A stretch of 64,000 bases of DNA, from contig NZ_RYFG02000019.1 of assembly GCF_003994235.2 (NCBI RefSeq), positions 4,714 to 68,713 on the forward strand, in the 5' to 3' direction. Numbering within the stretch: the stretch's first letter is position 1; the number at the start of each line of letters is the position of its first letter. A program made the translations under genes and the position numbers. The stretch comes from Candidatus Methylobacter oryzae (GTDB lineage Bacteria > Pseudomonadota > Gammaproteobacteria > Methylococcales > Methylomonadaceae). A model generated the notes under the pieces. That model was given only the letters and a program-made list of their open reading frames with translations, searched no databases and was not told the origin of the DNA. Of the stretch, positions 53,276-62,790 are shown one piece after another.

Positions 53276-55184
53276 CGTTGTCTTGCCCGACATAGAGCAA
53301 TTGACCAAACTGGCTAACGAGATGTTCTCGGAGCTGCCGTGCGACGGCTCGCGCATCGGTATTGCCGCTTCGGCAATACCGGGCGGTTTGACTCCGTCCG
53401 CGCCGGCGGCAGGCCATTTCGACGTGCCGAAAGGTTTCAGTTTGCCGGGAGAAGCGGAGTTGCAAAAGCTGCTTGCTCCGCGTCATCCGTCTCTCGGCAG
53501 CGTACCCGACAGCATTGACACCGGGCCGGTTTTTTCAAAAACGGCCGCATCGCCGTTGGCGGGTTTGGATAAATCGGTGCTGGAAGGCATTTTGCCGCAC
53601 AACTTCGGTTTGCCCGACGAAGCGCAATTGCAACAGTTGCTGGTTTCGCGCGTGCCTTCCGGCAGTCATGGTATTGTCGACTCCGGTTTAATTGCTGCCG
53701 CGCCGTCTTCGGCGGCCGGCAATTCCACAGCGGCGGCCGCTTACGGTTTGGCTGCTTCGTTTGCGGATTTTGACGCGTCGTTGATAGCGGAGCTTTCGCC
53801 TCAAGCTTACGGTTTGCCGGGTGAGGCCGAGTTGCAGAAACTGTTCGGGGCTTCGGCCAATGTTCCGGCAAGCAACGGATCGGGATCATCGTTTTATTTC
53901 CTCGATGAATTGAGAAGCGGCGGATTTAACGCGAAAGCGCCCGCTTTGGCTTCCGCGCATCCGGCTTTTGACGTGCAGGCGGTGCGCCGCGATTTTCCGA
54001 TCCTGAAAGAGCGGGTCAACGGACAACCGCTGGTCTGGTTCGATAACGCGGCAACGACCCAAAAGCCGCAAGCGGTGATCGACCGGATCACGTATTTTTA
54101 CGAACACGAAAACTCGAACATCCACCGGGCCGCGCACGAGTTGGCGGCGCGGTCGACCGACGCTTACGAGAAAGCGCGGGATACGGTCGCGCGGTTTTTG
54201 AACGCGCCGTCCGCTGCGGAGATTGTGTTTGCGCGCGGCACGACCGAGGCAATCAACCTGGTCGCGCAAAGTTGGGGACGGCAACATATCGGCGCGGGCG
54301 ACGAGATTGTGATTACTTGGCTGGAGCATCACGCCAATATCGTGCCGTGGAAACAACTGTGCGATGAAACCGGGGCGACGTTGCGCGTCGCGCCGGTCGA
54401 TGACGACGGTCAGATTTTGCTCGGCGAATACCGGAAATTGCTGAATTCCAAGACCAAGCTGGTCGCGTTCACGCAAGTGTCGAACGCGTTGGGTACGGTC
54501 ACGCCGGCCAAGGAAATGATAGACATGGCGCACCGGGTCGGCGCGCGCGTGCTGTTGGACGGCGCGCAATCGGTGTCGCATTTGCGCGCCGACGTGCAGG
54601 CCTTGGATTGCGACTGGTTTGTGTTCTCGGGGCACAAAATCTTCGCTCCGACCGGCATCGGCGTTCTGTACGGCAAGGCCGACCTGCTTGAAGCAACGGC
54701 GCCGTGGCAAGGCGGCGGCAATATGATCGAGGACGTGACCTTTGAAAAAATCGTCTACCAGCCCGCACCGGCCCGTTTTGAAGCCGGCACCGGCAATATT
54801 GCCGATGCGGTGGGTTTGGGCGCGGCTTTGGAATATGTGCTGAAACTCGGCATAGACAATATCGCGCGTTACGAGCATGAATTGCTGGTCTATGCGATGG
54901 ATGCGCTGAGAAGCATCTCCGGCTTGCGCCTGATCGGCACGGCTGCCGAGAAAACCAGCGTGTTGTCGTTTGTGCTGGAAGGCCATAGCAACCAGGACAT
55001 CGGCGTTGCTCTAAACCGCGCCGGTATCGCGGTGCGCACCGGCCATCATTGCGCGCAGCCTATCTTGCGCCGCTTCGGCTTGGAAAGCACAGTGCGTCCG
55101 TCGCTGGCGTTTTACAATACGCACCAGGAAGTCGATTTGTTGGTCAGCACCGTCAGGCGAATTAAAGCCGGAAAGGATTTTTAG
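53262..55184 (+). CDS. Encapsulin-targeted cysteine desulfurase (SufS type)
   Basis: A 640-residue enzyme. Residues 1-235 are a low-complexity Ala/Ser/Pro-rich targeting region with four copies of a leucine motif: LPDIEQLTKL (8-17), LPGEAELQKL (61-70), LPDEAQLQQL (117-126) and LPGEAELQKL (185-194). The rest is a type II desulfurase that strips sulfur from cysteine using PLP: DNAATTQKPQ at the start, PLP Lys459 in FSGHKIFAPTG, and catalytic Cys597 in RTGHHCAQP. The start at 53262 overlaps the shell gene by 14 bp, so expression is coupled. It is expected to be packed inside the shell and to deposit elemental sulfur, as known for family 2A systems. Confidence 0.93.
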   Translation: MTTSNVVLPDIEQLTKLANEMFSELPCDGSRIGIAASAIPGGLTPSAPAAGHFDVPKGFSLPGEAELQKLLAPRHPSLGSVPDSIDTGPVFSKTAASPLAGLDKSVLEGILPHNFGLPDEAQLQQLLVSRVPSGSHGIVDSGLIAAAPSSAAGNSTAAAAYGLAASFADFDASLIAELSPQAYGLPGEAELQKLFGASANVPASNGSGSSFYFLDELRSGGFNAKAPALASAHPAFDVQAVRRDFPILKERVNGQPLVWFDNAATTQKPQAVIDRITYFYEHENSNIHRAAHELAARSTDAYEKARDTVARFLNAPSAAEIVFARGTTEAINLVAQSWGRQHIGAGDEIVITWLEHHANIVPWKQLCDETGATLRVAPVDDDGQILLGEYRKLLNSKTKLVAFTQVSNALGTVTPAKEMIDMAHRVGARVLLDGAQSVSHLRADVQALDCDWFVFSGHKIFAPTGIGVLYGKADLLEATAPWQGGGNMIEDVTFEKIVYQPAPARFEAGTGNIADAVGLGAALEYVLKLGIDNIARYEHELLVYAMDALRSISGLRLIGTAAEKTSVLSFVLEGHSNQDIGVALNRAGIAVRTGHHCAQPILRRFGLESTVRPSLAFYNTHQEVDLLVSTVRRIKAGKDF

Positions 55185-55210
55185 CGGTGTAACTGTTCAG
55201 CGAAAAAATA

Positions 55211-55312
55211 TGGAACACGGATGACACGGATAGGACGGATCTGCACGGATTTTTTAAATTATGCCGTGTTTAACCCGTGATCATCCGTTTAATCAGTGTC
55301 ATCCGTGTTCCA
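55211..55312. repeat. Repeat F (GGAACACGGATGACACGGAT)
   Basis: TGGAACACGGATGACACGGA pairs with TCAGTGTCATCCGTGTTCCA across 102 bp, with inner ACGGAT/ATCCGT arms. A short GGCGCGCACGGCGCGCC palindrome follows at about 55335-55351. It separates two convergent genes. Confidence 0.75.
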
Positions 55313-55372
55313 TTGATTATTTTTAGAAATTGAAGGCGCGCACGGCGCGCCCTACAGTTGACTGGATCTAAA

Positions 55373-56149
55373 TTATTTACCGAAAACGCATTCGCCATTA
55401 TGAAACAGCCGATAAGAACCGGCTTCCATTTTATGCCACTGCTCATTGCTGGTTAACGGCAATGTCGCGATCACGGTGACCACGTCGTCCGGCGTGGTTT
55501 CCTGGTGAAAATCGATAGTCACGTCTTCGTCGATCAGTTTGGCATGGCCGAACGGCGCGCGCCGGGTGATCCAGTGCAAGGTATTGCTGCAAAAGCAGAA
55601 CAGATAGTCGCCGTCGGAAAGCAGGATGTTGAAGATGCCGAAATGTTGCAATTGCCCGCATAGCTCGCCCAGATAAGCAAACATGGCCTGCATGTCGGCA
55701 GGTTTATCCGGATATTTCCGGTCCAGTTCGTTCAGCAGCCAGCAAAACGCGGTTTCGCTGTCGGTATCGCCGACGGGCAGATGCTTGCCGGGCTGTTGCA
55801 AGGCTTGGTAATCGGATAATTGGCCGTTATGGGCGAAAGCCCAAAAAACGCCCCATTGTTCGCGCGTAAACGGATGGGTGTTTTCCAACGCGACATGGCC
55901 GCGATTGGCTTGCCGGATATGGCCGATAACGGCGCGGCTTTTTATCGGGTAGGCTTGCACCAGTTTGGCTATCGGCGAGTCATAGCAGGGGGCGGGGTCT
56001 TTAAAGGTGCGGCAGCCTTTGTCTTCATAAAAAGTGATGCCCCAGCCGTCCCGATGCGGGCCGGTGCGTCCGCCGCGCTGCATCAGGCCGGTAAAACTGA
56101 AACAAATGTCGGTCGGGACATTTGCGCTCATACCCAGTAATTCACACAT
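55373..56149 (-). CDS. Class II glutamine amidotransferase, YafJ type
   Basis: A 258-residue Ntn-hydrolase. The nucleophile Cys2 follows the initiator Met (MCELLGMSANVPT). Later marks are GPHRDGWGITFYED, GHIRQANRGHVALENTHPF, FAHNGQL and DTDSETAFCWLLNEL. It is a stand-alone glutaminase-like domain whose acceptor is unknown. The ribosome site is AAGGAA. It follows the degenerate EAL gene by 84 bp on the same strand. Confidence 0.88.
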   Translation of the reverse strand: MCELLGMSANVPTDICFSFTGLMQRGGRTGPHRDGWGITFYEDKGCRTFKDPAPCYDSPIAKLVQAYPIKSRAVIGHIRQANRGHVALENTHPFTREQWGVFWAFAHNGQLSDYQALQQPGKHLPVGDTDSETAFCWLLNELDRKYPDKPADMQAMFAYLGELCGQLQHFGIFNILLSDGDYLFCFCSNTLHWITRRAPFGHAKLIDEDVTIDFHQETTPDDVVTVIATLPLTSNEQWHKMEAGSYRLFHNGECVFGK

Positions 56150-56233
56150 CGAAATTCCTTCAGGTTGTTATGATGACAGTCTCCATTTAACTATCGTTGT
56201 TAATTTCCAGTCAAGCCGATAAACCGCAACGGG

Positions 56234-57115
56234 CTAGACACTGGCGGCGTCTACCCATGAATCGGACGATTCGGGCAAAAATGCCGAAGCCGAAGGGCGC
56301 TCGTAATAATTGCCCTGCACCAAGTCGAAACCGGTATTCCGGGCCAAGGCCTCGGATTTTTTCCGGTCGATTTGTTGCAGGATCATTTGTCCGCCGGCTG
56401 AAGCGACCCGTGCCTTTAAATCGCGCAGTTTTTCAAGCAGGGCGTTGTCGCGCACCTGGTCAAGATGCCGCGCCGATAAGCTGATGTAATTGGGCGACAG
56501 CTTGGAAATCAGGTCGAGCGATTGGCTTTCCTGCGCAACGTAGTCGAATTTAAGCGCTATTTGATAGCCTCGTTGCCGGTAATTATCCAGGCCGTTGACC
56601 AGCTCTTGGTAATGCCGCGCATAATGGCTGTTGACGGCCATGACGATGACGACATTTTTTGTTTCCAGTCCGCATTGGCGGATCACTTCCTCGAAATAAG
56701 CGCCATGATCCTGTTTAACACCTAGTATATGGCGCGGATCGACTTCCACAAATAGCGAACCTTCCAAATGCGTTAAAGGCAGATAATTGAGCATATGCAC
56801 GGTGCGGGATAAGCGGTCGAAATTGATAATGGATTCAAAATCGCTGGCTTGGTGCGGCCGGTTAGCCAGCAGGTTTTCAATTTCACCGGGATACAGATGC
56901 TGGACTTCATGGGTGGAAACCTTAAGTTTCGCCACATGGCCGACGATTTCGGCCGGTTTTAAAGCCAAGCGGATAGGCGAAAAAACGCTGCCGATTTTAA
57001 TTGGGCCGAACAGTGCGCTGATTCTTTCTTCTTCCAGCATAAAAGGGCGAAAACTTGAGCGGTGTTCTTGGCCGAACCGGTCATTAAAATACTCGACTAG
57101 ACTTTGTAATGGCAT
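56234..57115 (-). CDS. Degenerate EAL-domain protein
   Basis: A 293-residue protein with the EAL phosphodiesterase fold but without its catalytic signature. The position of EAL reads VGHVAKL, the Asn of the usual SxNxSP segment is replaced in EGSLFVEVDPRHILG, and the DDFG loop reads KFDYVA. The end GFDLVQGNYYERPS is the normal QGY-type close of the fold. It probably binds rather than cleaves cyclic di-GMP, or acts on a protein partner as YdiV does. The ribosome site is AAGGAA. Confidence 0.78.
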   Translation of the reverse strand: MPLQSLVEYFNDRFGQEHRSSFRPFMLEEERISALFGPIKIGSVFSPIRLALKPAEIVGHVAKLKVSTHEVQHLYPGEIENLLANRPHQASDFESIINFDRLSRTVHMLNYLPLTHLEGSLFVEVDPRHILGVKQDHGAYFEEVIRQCGLETKNVVIVMAVNSHYARHYQELVNGLDNYRQRGYQIALKFDYVAQESQSLDLISKLSPNYISLSARHLDQVRDNALLEKLRDLKARVASAGGQMILQQIDRKKSEALARNTGFDLVQGNYYERPSASAFLPESSDSWVDAASV

Positions 57116-57217
57116 AAATTTATTCCTTGATTCGATAAAAGTTGTACCGGGAGGCGGCGGATTTTCCGCGCTGTATTGCTATGGGTTTGAATCGTAAAAG
57201 CGTCACCTTGTTCCATT

Positions 57218-57241
57218 AAAAAAAGCGGGCCGAAGCCCGCT
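57218..57241 (-). terminator. Intrinsic terminator on the minus strand
   Basis: A 7-bp GC-rich stem with a TTCG tetraloop followed by seven T residues when read on the minus strand. It lies about 100 bp upstream of the EAL-like gene, so it ends a transcript arising further right. Confidence 0.72.
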
Positions 57242-57330
57242 CAGAGAACAATCCGTGTACAGAGGAGGTACATATAAGGAGTGACACAACAACACAGCTC
57301 AAATGACGCCGGCTTTTAAAGGCGTTTTGC
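57218..57330 (-). ncRNA. Candidate small RNA with anti-Shine-Dalgarno loop
   Basis: On the minus strand the region ends with a classical terminator: stem AGCGGGC, loop TTCG, mirror GCCCGCT, then seven T residues (57218-57241). Upstream of it a 5-bp stem TGTAC/GTACA holds the loop CTCCTCT (57256-57272), complementary to a ribosome site, and a second CACTCC segment follows at about 57278-57283. A further stem ACGCC/GGCGT lies near 57305-57325. The 5' end is not defined. The nearest minus-strand gene starts downstream of the terminator, so this is a separate unit. Confidence 0.42.
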
Positions 57331-57724
57331 TGTGGCTGGGTATAGCTTATGGGGATTTCTGCTTTTAATAAAACGATATTATTAGAATAGGCTATCTATT
57401 TAATAGATACCTTAAGGAATTAAGTTTTGGCTTGACGCAGCAAGACGCGTTTACAAAAACGCGTAGTTAACATATCGAATCCCGATTTTTGAATTCGGCT
57501 TGGCTTTATCGTATATATCTGTTTATAAGATATTAAGATCTAATAATATCGTTTCTTTGTGGATTATAAGCTGCACTAAACTGTTTTCCGGAAATACATC
57601 TGATTCAGAAAGGCGGCTTTATGCCGTTGTCAATCAAGGCTATTGGTTTAGCCGGCTGATACCGGGCGTTGAAAGCTATCAACGCGGGTAACAGTCAATA
57701 TTTAATCGTAAAGGAAACGACATC

Positions 57725-60061
57725 ATGTTTAAGAATCATCAATTAACGATCAAAGCGCGATTTATACTGATCTTGGGCACATTGGTCATCGGTTTTTCGC
57801 TATTCGGAATGGCGACTTTCAAGGCTATGGCCACGCTGAATGTTAACGGCCCGGTTTATCAGCGTATTGTGCAAGGTAAGGATATTATTGCCGATGTGTT
57901 CACTCCGCCCGAATACATCATTGAATCTTATATGGTTGCGCTGCAACTGACCGTTGCCGAAGATTTTTACGATATGAAGACCCAGGCACTAGTGTCCCGG
58001 TTTAAAAAACTGAAACTGGCATACGACAATCGGCACAGTTTCTGGTTAACCCAGCAGTTAGACCCGGAACTCCACGACTTACTGCTCGAACGTTCTTACC
58101 GGCCGGCGCAAGCTTTTTTTGTTGAGGCCGAAAAACGTTTCTTGCCTGCGATCCAGGCCGGAGATCGCGACGCTGCGCTTGCAAGCTTTCAGGACATGCG
58201 CCGTTCTTATGACGAACATCATGCCGTGATTGATCAGCTGCTGCGCTATACCGCAACCCGCAATGCCGAGGATGAGCGGCAAGCACAGGCTATGACCAGC
58301 CGGTACAACATCGGCTTGCTGAGTATTTTTTCTTTCAGTGTCGCGACGGCAATCCTATTGACGATAGTAACCAGCCGCGGCATTTTACGTTCGCTGGATA
58401 CCGCTCAACAGGTCGCAGGAGCCATTGCTGACGGCGATTTGAGTTCCCGTATAGATATTCATCAAAAAGATGAAATCGGAGAATTGTTGCGTTCGATGAA
58501 CACGATGCAGCAACAATTGCTGGAGCGTATAACAGCGGAGCGCAAAGCGGCGGACGAGACCCTGCGCGTCAAAATTGCGTTGGATAATGTCAGCACCGGC
58601 GTGATGATCGCCGATAACGACCGCAACATTATCTACGCCAATAAGTCGGTGATTAATACGCTTCATAAGACCAACGCGACTATTAAGGGGAGTTTGCTAA
58701 AATTTTCTATCGACAGCCTGATCGGCAGAAATATGGATGATTTTCATGAAAAATCGGCGCATCAGGCAAAAATGTTGGCTTCTTTAACCGGAAGCCACGA
58801 GGCCGCCATGATAATGGGGGGACGGTCAATGGTCGTATTAGCCAATCCGGTCGTTAATGAGCAAGGGCAACGCCTGGGAACGGTAGCCGAATGGCACGAC
58901 CGTACCGACGAAGTGATGGTTGAAAATGAAGTCGCGGCCATTGTCGGGGCCGCGGCCAAAGGCGATTTCAGCATGCGTTTTGATTTGCATGGCAAGGAAG
59001 GTTTCTTGCGTCACTTGGGAGAAGATATTAACCTGCTCGTACAAACCAGCGAAACCGCCCTCAACGATGTCGCGCGGGTGTTGGGTGCTCTGTCCCGTAG
59101 CGACCTGACTAAAGTCATCGCCAACGACTATAGCGGCACTTTCGGGCAACTGAAGGACGATGCGAATACGACGGTGGAGAAACTTAAAGCGATCATCGGC
59201 CGGATCAAGGATGCCAGCGGCAGCATCAACACCGCATCTAAAGAAATTGCGGCCGGTAATAATGATTTGTCGCATCGCACCGAACAGCAAGCCGCCAGTT
59301 TGGAACAGACAGCGGCCAGCATGGACGAATTGACCTCCGCCGTGCAGCATAACGCCGCCAATGCCCGGCAAGCCAACCAGCTTGCTGTTAATGCTTCCGG
59401 TATAGCGGATAAAGGCGTTGAAGTGGTCGGCCGCGTCGTTGCAACAATGAATGACATTAACGAATCCTCGCATAAAATCGGCGATATTATTTCGGTCATT
59501 GACGATATTGCGTTCCAGACTAATATCCTGGCTTTGAATGCTGCGGTAGAAGCGGCCCGTGCGGGAGAACAAGGCCGCGGTTTTGCGGTGGTCGCCGTGG
59601 AAGTGCGCAATCTTGCCCAGCGTGCCGCATCGGCTGCCGGAGAAATTAAAGACCTGATTACCGATTCGGTAGGGAAAGTTGCCGTGGGCAGTAAGCTGGT
59701 CGCTCAGGCGGGGCAGACCATGGAAGAAATCCTGACTTCCATTCACGGCGTTACAAACATCATGTCCGAAATCACGGCGGCGTCTTCCGAGCAAAGCGCC
59801 GGTATCGAACAAGTTAATCTGGCCATCGCGCAAATGGACGACGTAACCCAGCAAAACGCCGCACTGGTCGAACAAGCCGCGGCAGCGGCGGAGTCGCTGG
59901 AGGAACAGGCGCAAAACCTCGTGGCGACATTAAGCAGTTTTAAAATAGATGAAGCCGGCTTAAGCCGTTCTGTACGTGTTATCTCTCATTCAAGCGTTCC
60001 AGCGCTAAGACGTAAAGCTCGTCCGGCAACTGCCGATGCCGGTAGTTGGGAAGAGTTTTAA
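57725..60061 (+). CDS. Methyl-accepting chemotaxis protein with PAS domain
   Basis: A 778-residue chemoreceptor. There is a first membrane helix (about 13-33), a periplasmic helical sensor to about 195, a second helix ([20 protein letters not shown]), a HAMP domain (about 220-272) and a PAS domain (about 280-395, [18 protein letters not shown]-like). A HAMP-like linker leads to the signalling domain, whose hairpin tip lies at about 587-625 ([20 protein letters not shown]). It ends SWEEF, the CheR/CheB-binding pentapeptide. No che genes adjoin. The ribosome site is AAAGGA. Confidence 0.92.
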   Translation: MFKNHQLTIKARFILILGTLVIGFSLFGMATFKAMATLNVNGPVYQRIVQGKDIIADVFTPPEYIIESYMVALQLTVAEDFYDMKTQALVSRFKKLKLAYDNRHSFWLTQQLDPELHDLLLERSYRPAQAFFVEAEKRFLPAIQAGDRDAALASFQDMRRSYDEHHAVIDQLLRYTATRNAEDERQAQAMTSRYNIGLLSIFSFSVATAILLTIVTSRGILRSLDTAQQVAGAIADGDLSSRIDIHQKDEIGELLRSMNTMQQQLLERITAERKAADETLRVKIALDNVSTGVMIADNDRNIIYANKSVINTLHKTNATIKGSLLKFSIDSLIGRNMDDFHEKSAHQAKMLASLTGSHEAAMIMGGRSMVVLANPVVNEQGQRLGTVAEWHDRTDEVMVENEVAAIVGAAAKGDFSMRFDLHGKEGFLRHLGEDINLLVQTSETALNDVARVLGALSRSDLTKVIANDYSGTFGQLKDDANTTVEKLKAIIGRIKDASGSINTASKEIAAGNNDLSHRTEQQAASLEQTAASMDELTSAVQHNAANARQANQLAVNASGIADKGVEVVGRVVATMNDINESSHKIGDIISVIDDIAFQTNILALNAAVEAARAGEQGRGFAVVAVEVRNLAQRAASAAGEIKDLITDSVGKVAVGSKLVAQAGQTMEEILTSIHGVTNIMSEITAASSEQSAGIEQVNLAIAQMDDVTQQNAALVEQAAAAAESLEEQAQNLVATLSSFKIDEAGLSRSVRVISHSSVPALRRKARPATADAGSWEEF

Positions 60062-60158
60062 GCGGCGGGTATGAGCACATTAGCTCAAACTAGCCGACGG
60101 CGATCCGCTTGGCCTGCATCAACGATCTTTGTCGTAAGATTAAGATATTGGTTGTGCA

Positions 60159-60189
60159 GGCCGTTTAACCGTTTTATTGTTAAACGGCC
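60159..60189. repeat. 11-bp inverted repeat after the chemoreceptor gene
   Basis: GGCCGTTTAAC and GTTAAACGGCC are exact arms around a 9-base loop. No T-run follows, so it may be an operator or a weak terminator. Confidence 0.5.
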
Positions 60190-60277
60190 GAAATTCACTC
60201 AGGATTTGCGCTCTCTACAAGAGCATTAACGAGATTAACTGCTGTTTTTTAGATCATCCTTTGATAAGGGATTAAAT

Positions 60278-61344
60278 ATGACAGATAAGCTCATCATCGA
60301 CGGTTCCTATGGCGAAGGCGGAGGACAGATCCTGCGCAGTTCGTTGAGCCTGGCTGCGATCACCGGACGCCCGGTATGTATCGAAAACCTTCGCGCCAAT
60401 AGGAGAAAGCCGGGACTCGCGGCGCAGCACCTGACTTCGGTGCGGGCTGCGGCGATGCTCTGCGACGCCGATATGCATGGTGCGGAACTCGGTTCGCGAA
60501 TTCTGCAATTCATCCCGCGAAAGCCGGTGCGAGCCGGCGATTACTTTCTGGACGTGGCCGAGGCTCGGGAAGGCGGTAGCGCCGGCTCGGCCATGCTGGT
60601 GCTGCAAACCTTGCTGACGCCGTTGGCGTTGGCTGCCGGTGTTTCGACTGTCACGTTGCGAGGAGGCACTCACATTGATATGAGTCCTTCATTCGACTAT
60701 GTGCGCGATGTCTGGTTGCCCACGCTTGCCCGTATGGGCGTGAAGGCTGAGCTTTCGCTCGTCCGCTCCGGCTGGTATCCGATAGGGCAAGGGGAAGTGA
60801 AGCTGCGAATCACCGGAACCGAAAAATTGCTCCCGCTGCATCTGCAACATCGCGGTCCACTGCTTGCGGTGACCGGACGCGCATTGGTTGCCAAACTGCC
60901 CCCTCATATTGGCGAGCGCATGGCTTTTCGTGCGCGCGATGTTCTGGAGCAGAGCAGGCCGGGATCGCGTCCGACATCAAGGCGGTCGTTTTGAAAGCGG
61001 CCTGTCCCGGAGCCGGTTTATATTTGACCTCGCATTATCAAAACAATTTGGCCGGTTTTGGCGGTCAAGGGAAACGCGGCAAGCCGGCCGAGCAGGTCGC
61101 CGAGGAAGCTTGCGCCGCGTTATTGCATCATTATCGCTCCGGCTCGGCCCTGGAACAGCATCTTGCCGATCAGTTGATTTTACCGGCCGCTTTATGCCGG
61201 GACGAATCGGCGTTCAGCGTCGAGCGGGTTACCTCGCATCTTGTTGCCAACGCTTGGGTGATTCGGCGTTTCGGATTGGCTCGAATCGATATTAATCAAG
61301 TCTCCGACGGAACCGGGTTGGTCAAGATTCTTCCAATCCACTAA
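60278..61344 (+). pseudogene. rtcA: RNA 3'-terminal phosphate cyclase, frameshifted
   Basis: RtcA makes 2',3'-cyclic phosphate ends on RNA. The first frame (60278 to about 60955) shows the family marks GSYGEGGGQILRSSLSLAAI, RRKPGLAAQHLTSVRA, REGGSAGSAMLVLQTLL and GGTHIDMSPSFDYV. Similarity then continues in another frame: QAGIASDIKAVVLKAACPGA through HYQNNLAGFGGQGKRG to VSDGTGLVKILPIH. The switch near 60945-60960 fits loss of one base (or gain of two). Joined, the two frames give a normal length of about 350 residues. Either a recent inactivation or a sequencing error. The DUF504 gene follows directly. Confidence 0.85.
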
Positions 61345-61345
61345 C

Positions 61346-61603
61346 GTGCGGATGACCCCGATTCAGGACCTGCTGCATCGCATTCGTTGGGACACAAAAT
61401 TCGGGCTCGGCGAATTTGTAATCGGTTATTACGACCGGGTCGAGCGCGAAATCATCCATGTGCCGTTTCAAGAAATTGCATTTCCAAAAGAGGCTCCCGG
61501 CGTTTTCGAGTTGATCGACCGCGAGGGCCAAACGCATACTATTCCGTTGCACCGGGTCAGGGCGGTTTACAAGAACGGCGAGTTGATCTGGCGCCGGGAT
61601 TGA
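61346..61603 (+). CDS. DUF504/MJ1316 domain protein
   Basis: An 85-residue protein of the DUF504 (UPF0248) family, which shares the MJ1316 domain thought to recognise cyclic phosphate RNA ends. Marks: IQDLLHRIRWDTKFGLGEF, then GYYDRVEREIIHVPFQEI and IPLHRVRAVYKNGELIWRR. The GTG at 61346 lies one base after the rtcA stop; an ATG at 61352 is the alternative. Its adjacency to rtcA supports a joint role in RNA end processing. Confidence 0.87.
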   Translation: MRMTPIQDLLHRIRWDTKFGLGEFVIGYYDRVEREIIHVPFQEIAFPKEAPGVFELIDREGQTHTIPLHRVRAVYKNGELIWRRD

Positions 61604-61682
61604 GCGTGGATGCCGAAGCATCCACGCAATAAGATTAGGATATGGCCGGCAATAACTTACCGATATAGAACGGTGAAATTTT

Positions 61683-61718
61683 GAGCCCTTCGGCTCTCCT
61701 GAGCACAGCCGAAGGGTC
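61683..61718. repeat. Inverted repeat AGCCCTTCGGCT
   Basis: GAGCCCTTCGGCT and AGCCGAAGGGTC are inverted around a short CCTGAGCAC loop. It lies in the gap between two convergent genes. A related half occurs near 1782 (GTAGCCGAAGGGAGC). Confidence 0.6.
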
Positions 61719-61767
61719 TGCACGAACGGCTTGACGACCGAAAATAGTAATTTCGGGAAGTAAACCC

Positions 61768-62790
61768 TTAACAAAATGTAAAAGGTCCTTCGGAGTCGAT
61801 TGACTGCTGTTGGATAGACTTATCGCCATACACCATTCTAAGAATTTCTCTTTTGGCTTCCAGCCAGTCGGGCAGTTCATTTCCAGGCGTAAAGGCGCGT
61901 TTTTCGGCTTTGTAATAAGCCGCTTCGGCGATCATCGCGTTAATATCGGCGCTCATTTGATAAACGGGCGCCGGTACCGGATTTACCGGAGTGAAGCCGA
62001 ATTTTACCAAGCCTGAAACGGTTTGCGGCGAGTTGTTTTTAATGCCGATTTCCTTGGGTTCCCGCTCAATAAAGGTGCCGAACAGGCGATCCCAGATCGA
62101 AAAAACCGCGCCGTAGTTGTTGTCATGTTCGCTCCGCTCGGTTGAATGGTGCGCACGGTGCAAATAAGGGACGATAAAGACCTGTCCCAAATGTTTCTCG
62201 CCGGCGAAGACCATATTGGTGTGATGAAACATGATGAACAAGGTCAATAACGTTTCGTTGATCAATACTGTCGCCTTATCGACACCGAGCAATGCAATGT
62301 AAGCCGCTTTTAGCGCGGTGATGATCAGCAGCTCGACAATATGCAAACGGAATGCGGTCGAGACATTCAAATAAGGATCGTTGTGGTGCACTTTATGAAA
62401 CATCCACAAGCCGTCGAAGTTATGGCTGGCCCTGTGCCAGCCATAAAGCAGCAAATCGAGCAGGACAAACGACAGCAGGGCTTTACCGGCCGGATTAGCG
62501 ATATTGCTCAGCAATCCCCAGTTTGAATAGCGTTCGGCGACTATCACTAAAGGTGCTACCGACAGTAGCGAGATAACGGTGCTGTTGAAAACAAACAGGC
62601 CGATATTGGTTTGATAAGACCGGCGTAATTGTTTAAGGGGCAATATGCGTTTGGGATAGTTAAGCTCAACAAGCGACAGGGCGATAAATATTACCGGCAA
62701 GCTAAAGGACGTCCATGTTTCCGGCAGGTTTGAGAGCCATGTTAAATAAGATTCAACAAAAGAGATTAATGACAGGATTTCGCTAGACAT
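61768..62790 (-). CDS. Membrane fatty acid hydroxylase/sterol desaturase family protein
   Basis: A 340-residue di-iron membrane enzyme. The eight-His pattern is visible: HRASH, HKVHH, and HRAHH with the preceding FHHTNMVF. Hydrophobic segments lie at about 25-45, 65-95 and 100-125. It hydroxylates or desaturates lipids; sterol and hopanoid lipids are plausible in methanotrophs but the substrate is not readable. The ATG at 62790 has an AGAGAGG site; two upstream ATGs in frame are less likely. It is monocistronic. Confidence 0.87.
   Translation of the reverse strand: MSSEILSLISFVESYLTWLSNLPETWTSFSLPVIFIALSLVELNYPKRILPLKQLRRSYQTNIGLFVFNSTVISLLSVAPLVIVAERYSNWGLLSNIANPAGKALLSFVLLDLLLYGWHRASHNFDGLWMFHKVHHNDPYLNVSTAFRLHIVELLIITALKAAYIALLGVDKATVLINETLLTLFIMFHHTNMVFAGEKHLGQVFIVPYLHRAHHSTERSEHDNNYGAVFSIWDRLFGTFIEREPKEIGIKNNSPQTVSGLVKFGFTPVNPVPAPVYQMSADINAMIAEAAYYKAEKRAFTPGNELPDWLEAKREILRMVYGDKSIQQQSIDSEGPFTFC

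Noticed and set aside
53886-54986. 366-codon minus-strand frame inside the cysteine desulfurase gene
   Set aside because: Antisense shadow of a clear SufS-type enzyme; no start site context and no recognisable motif.
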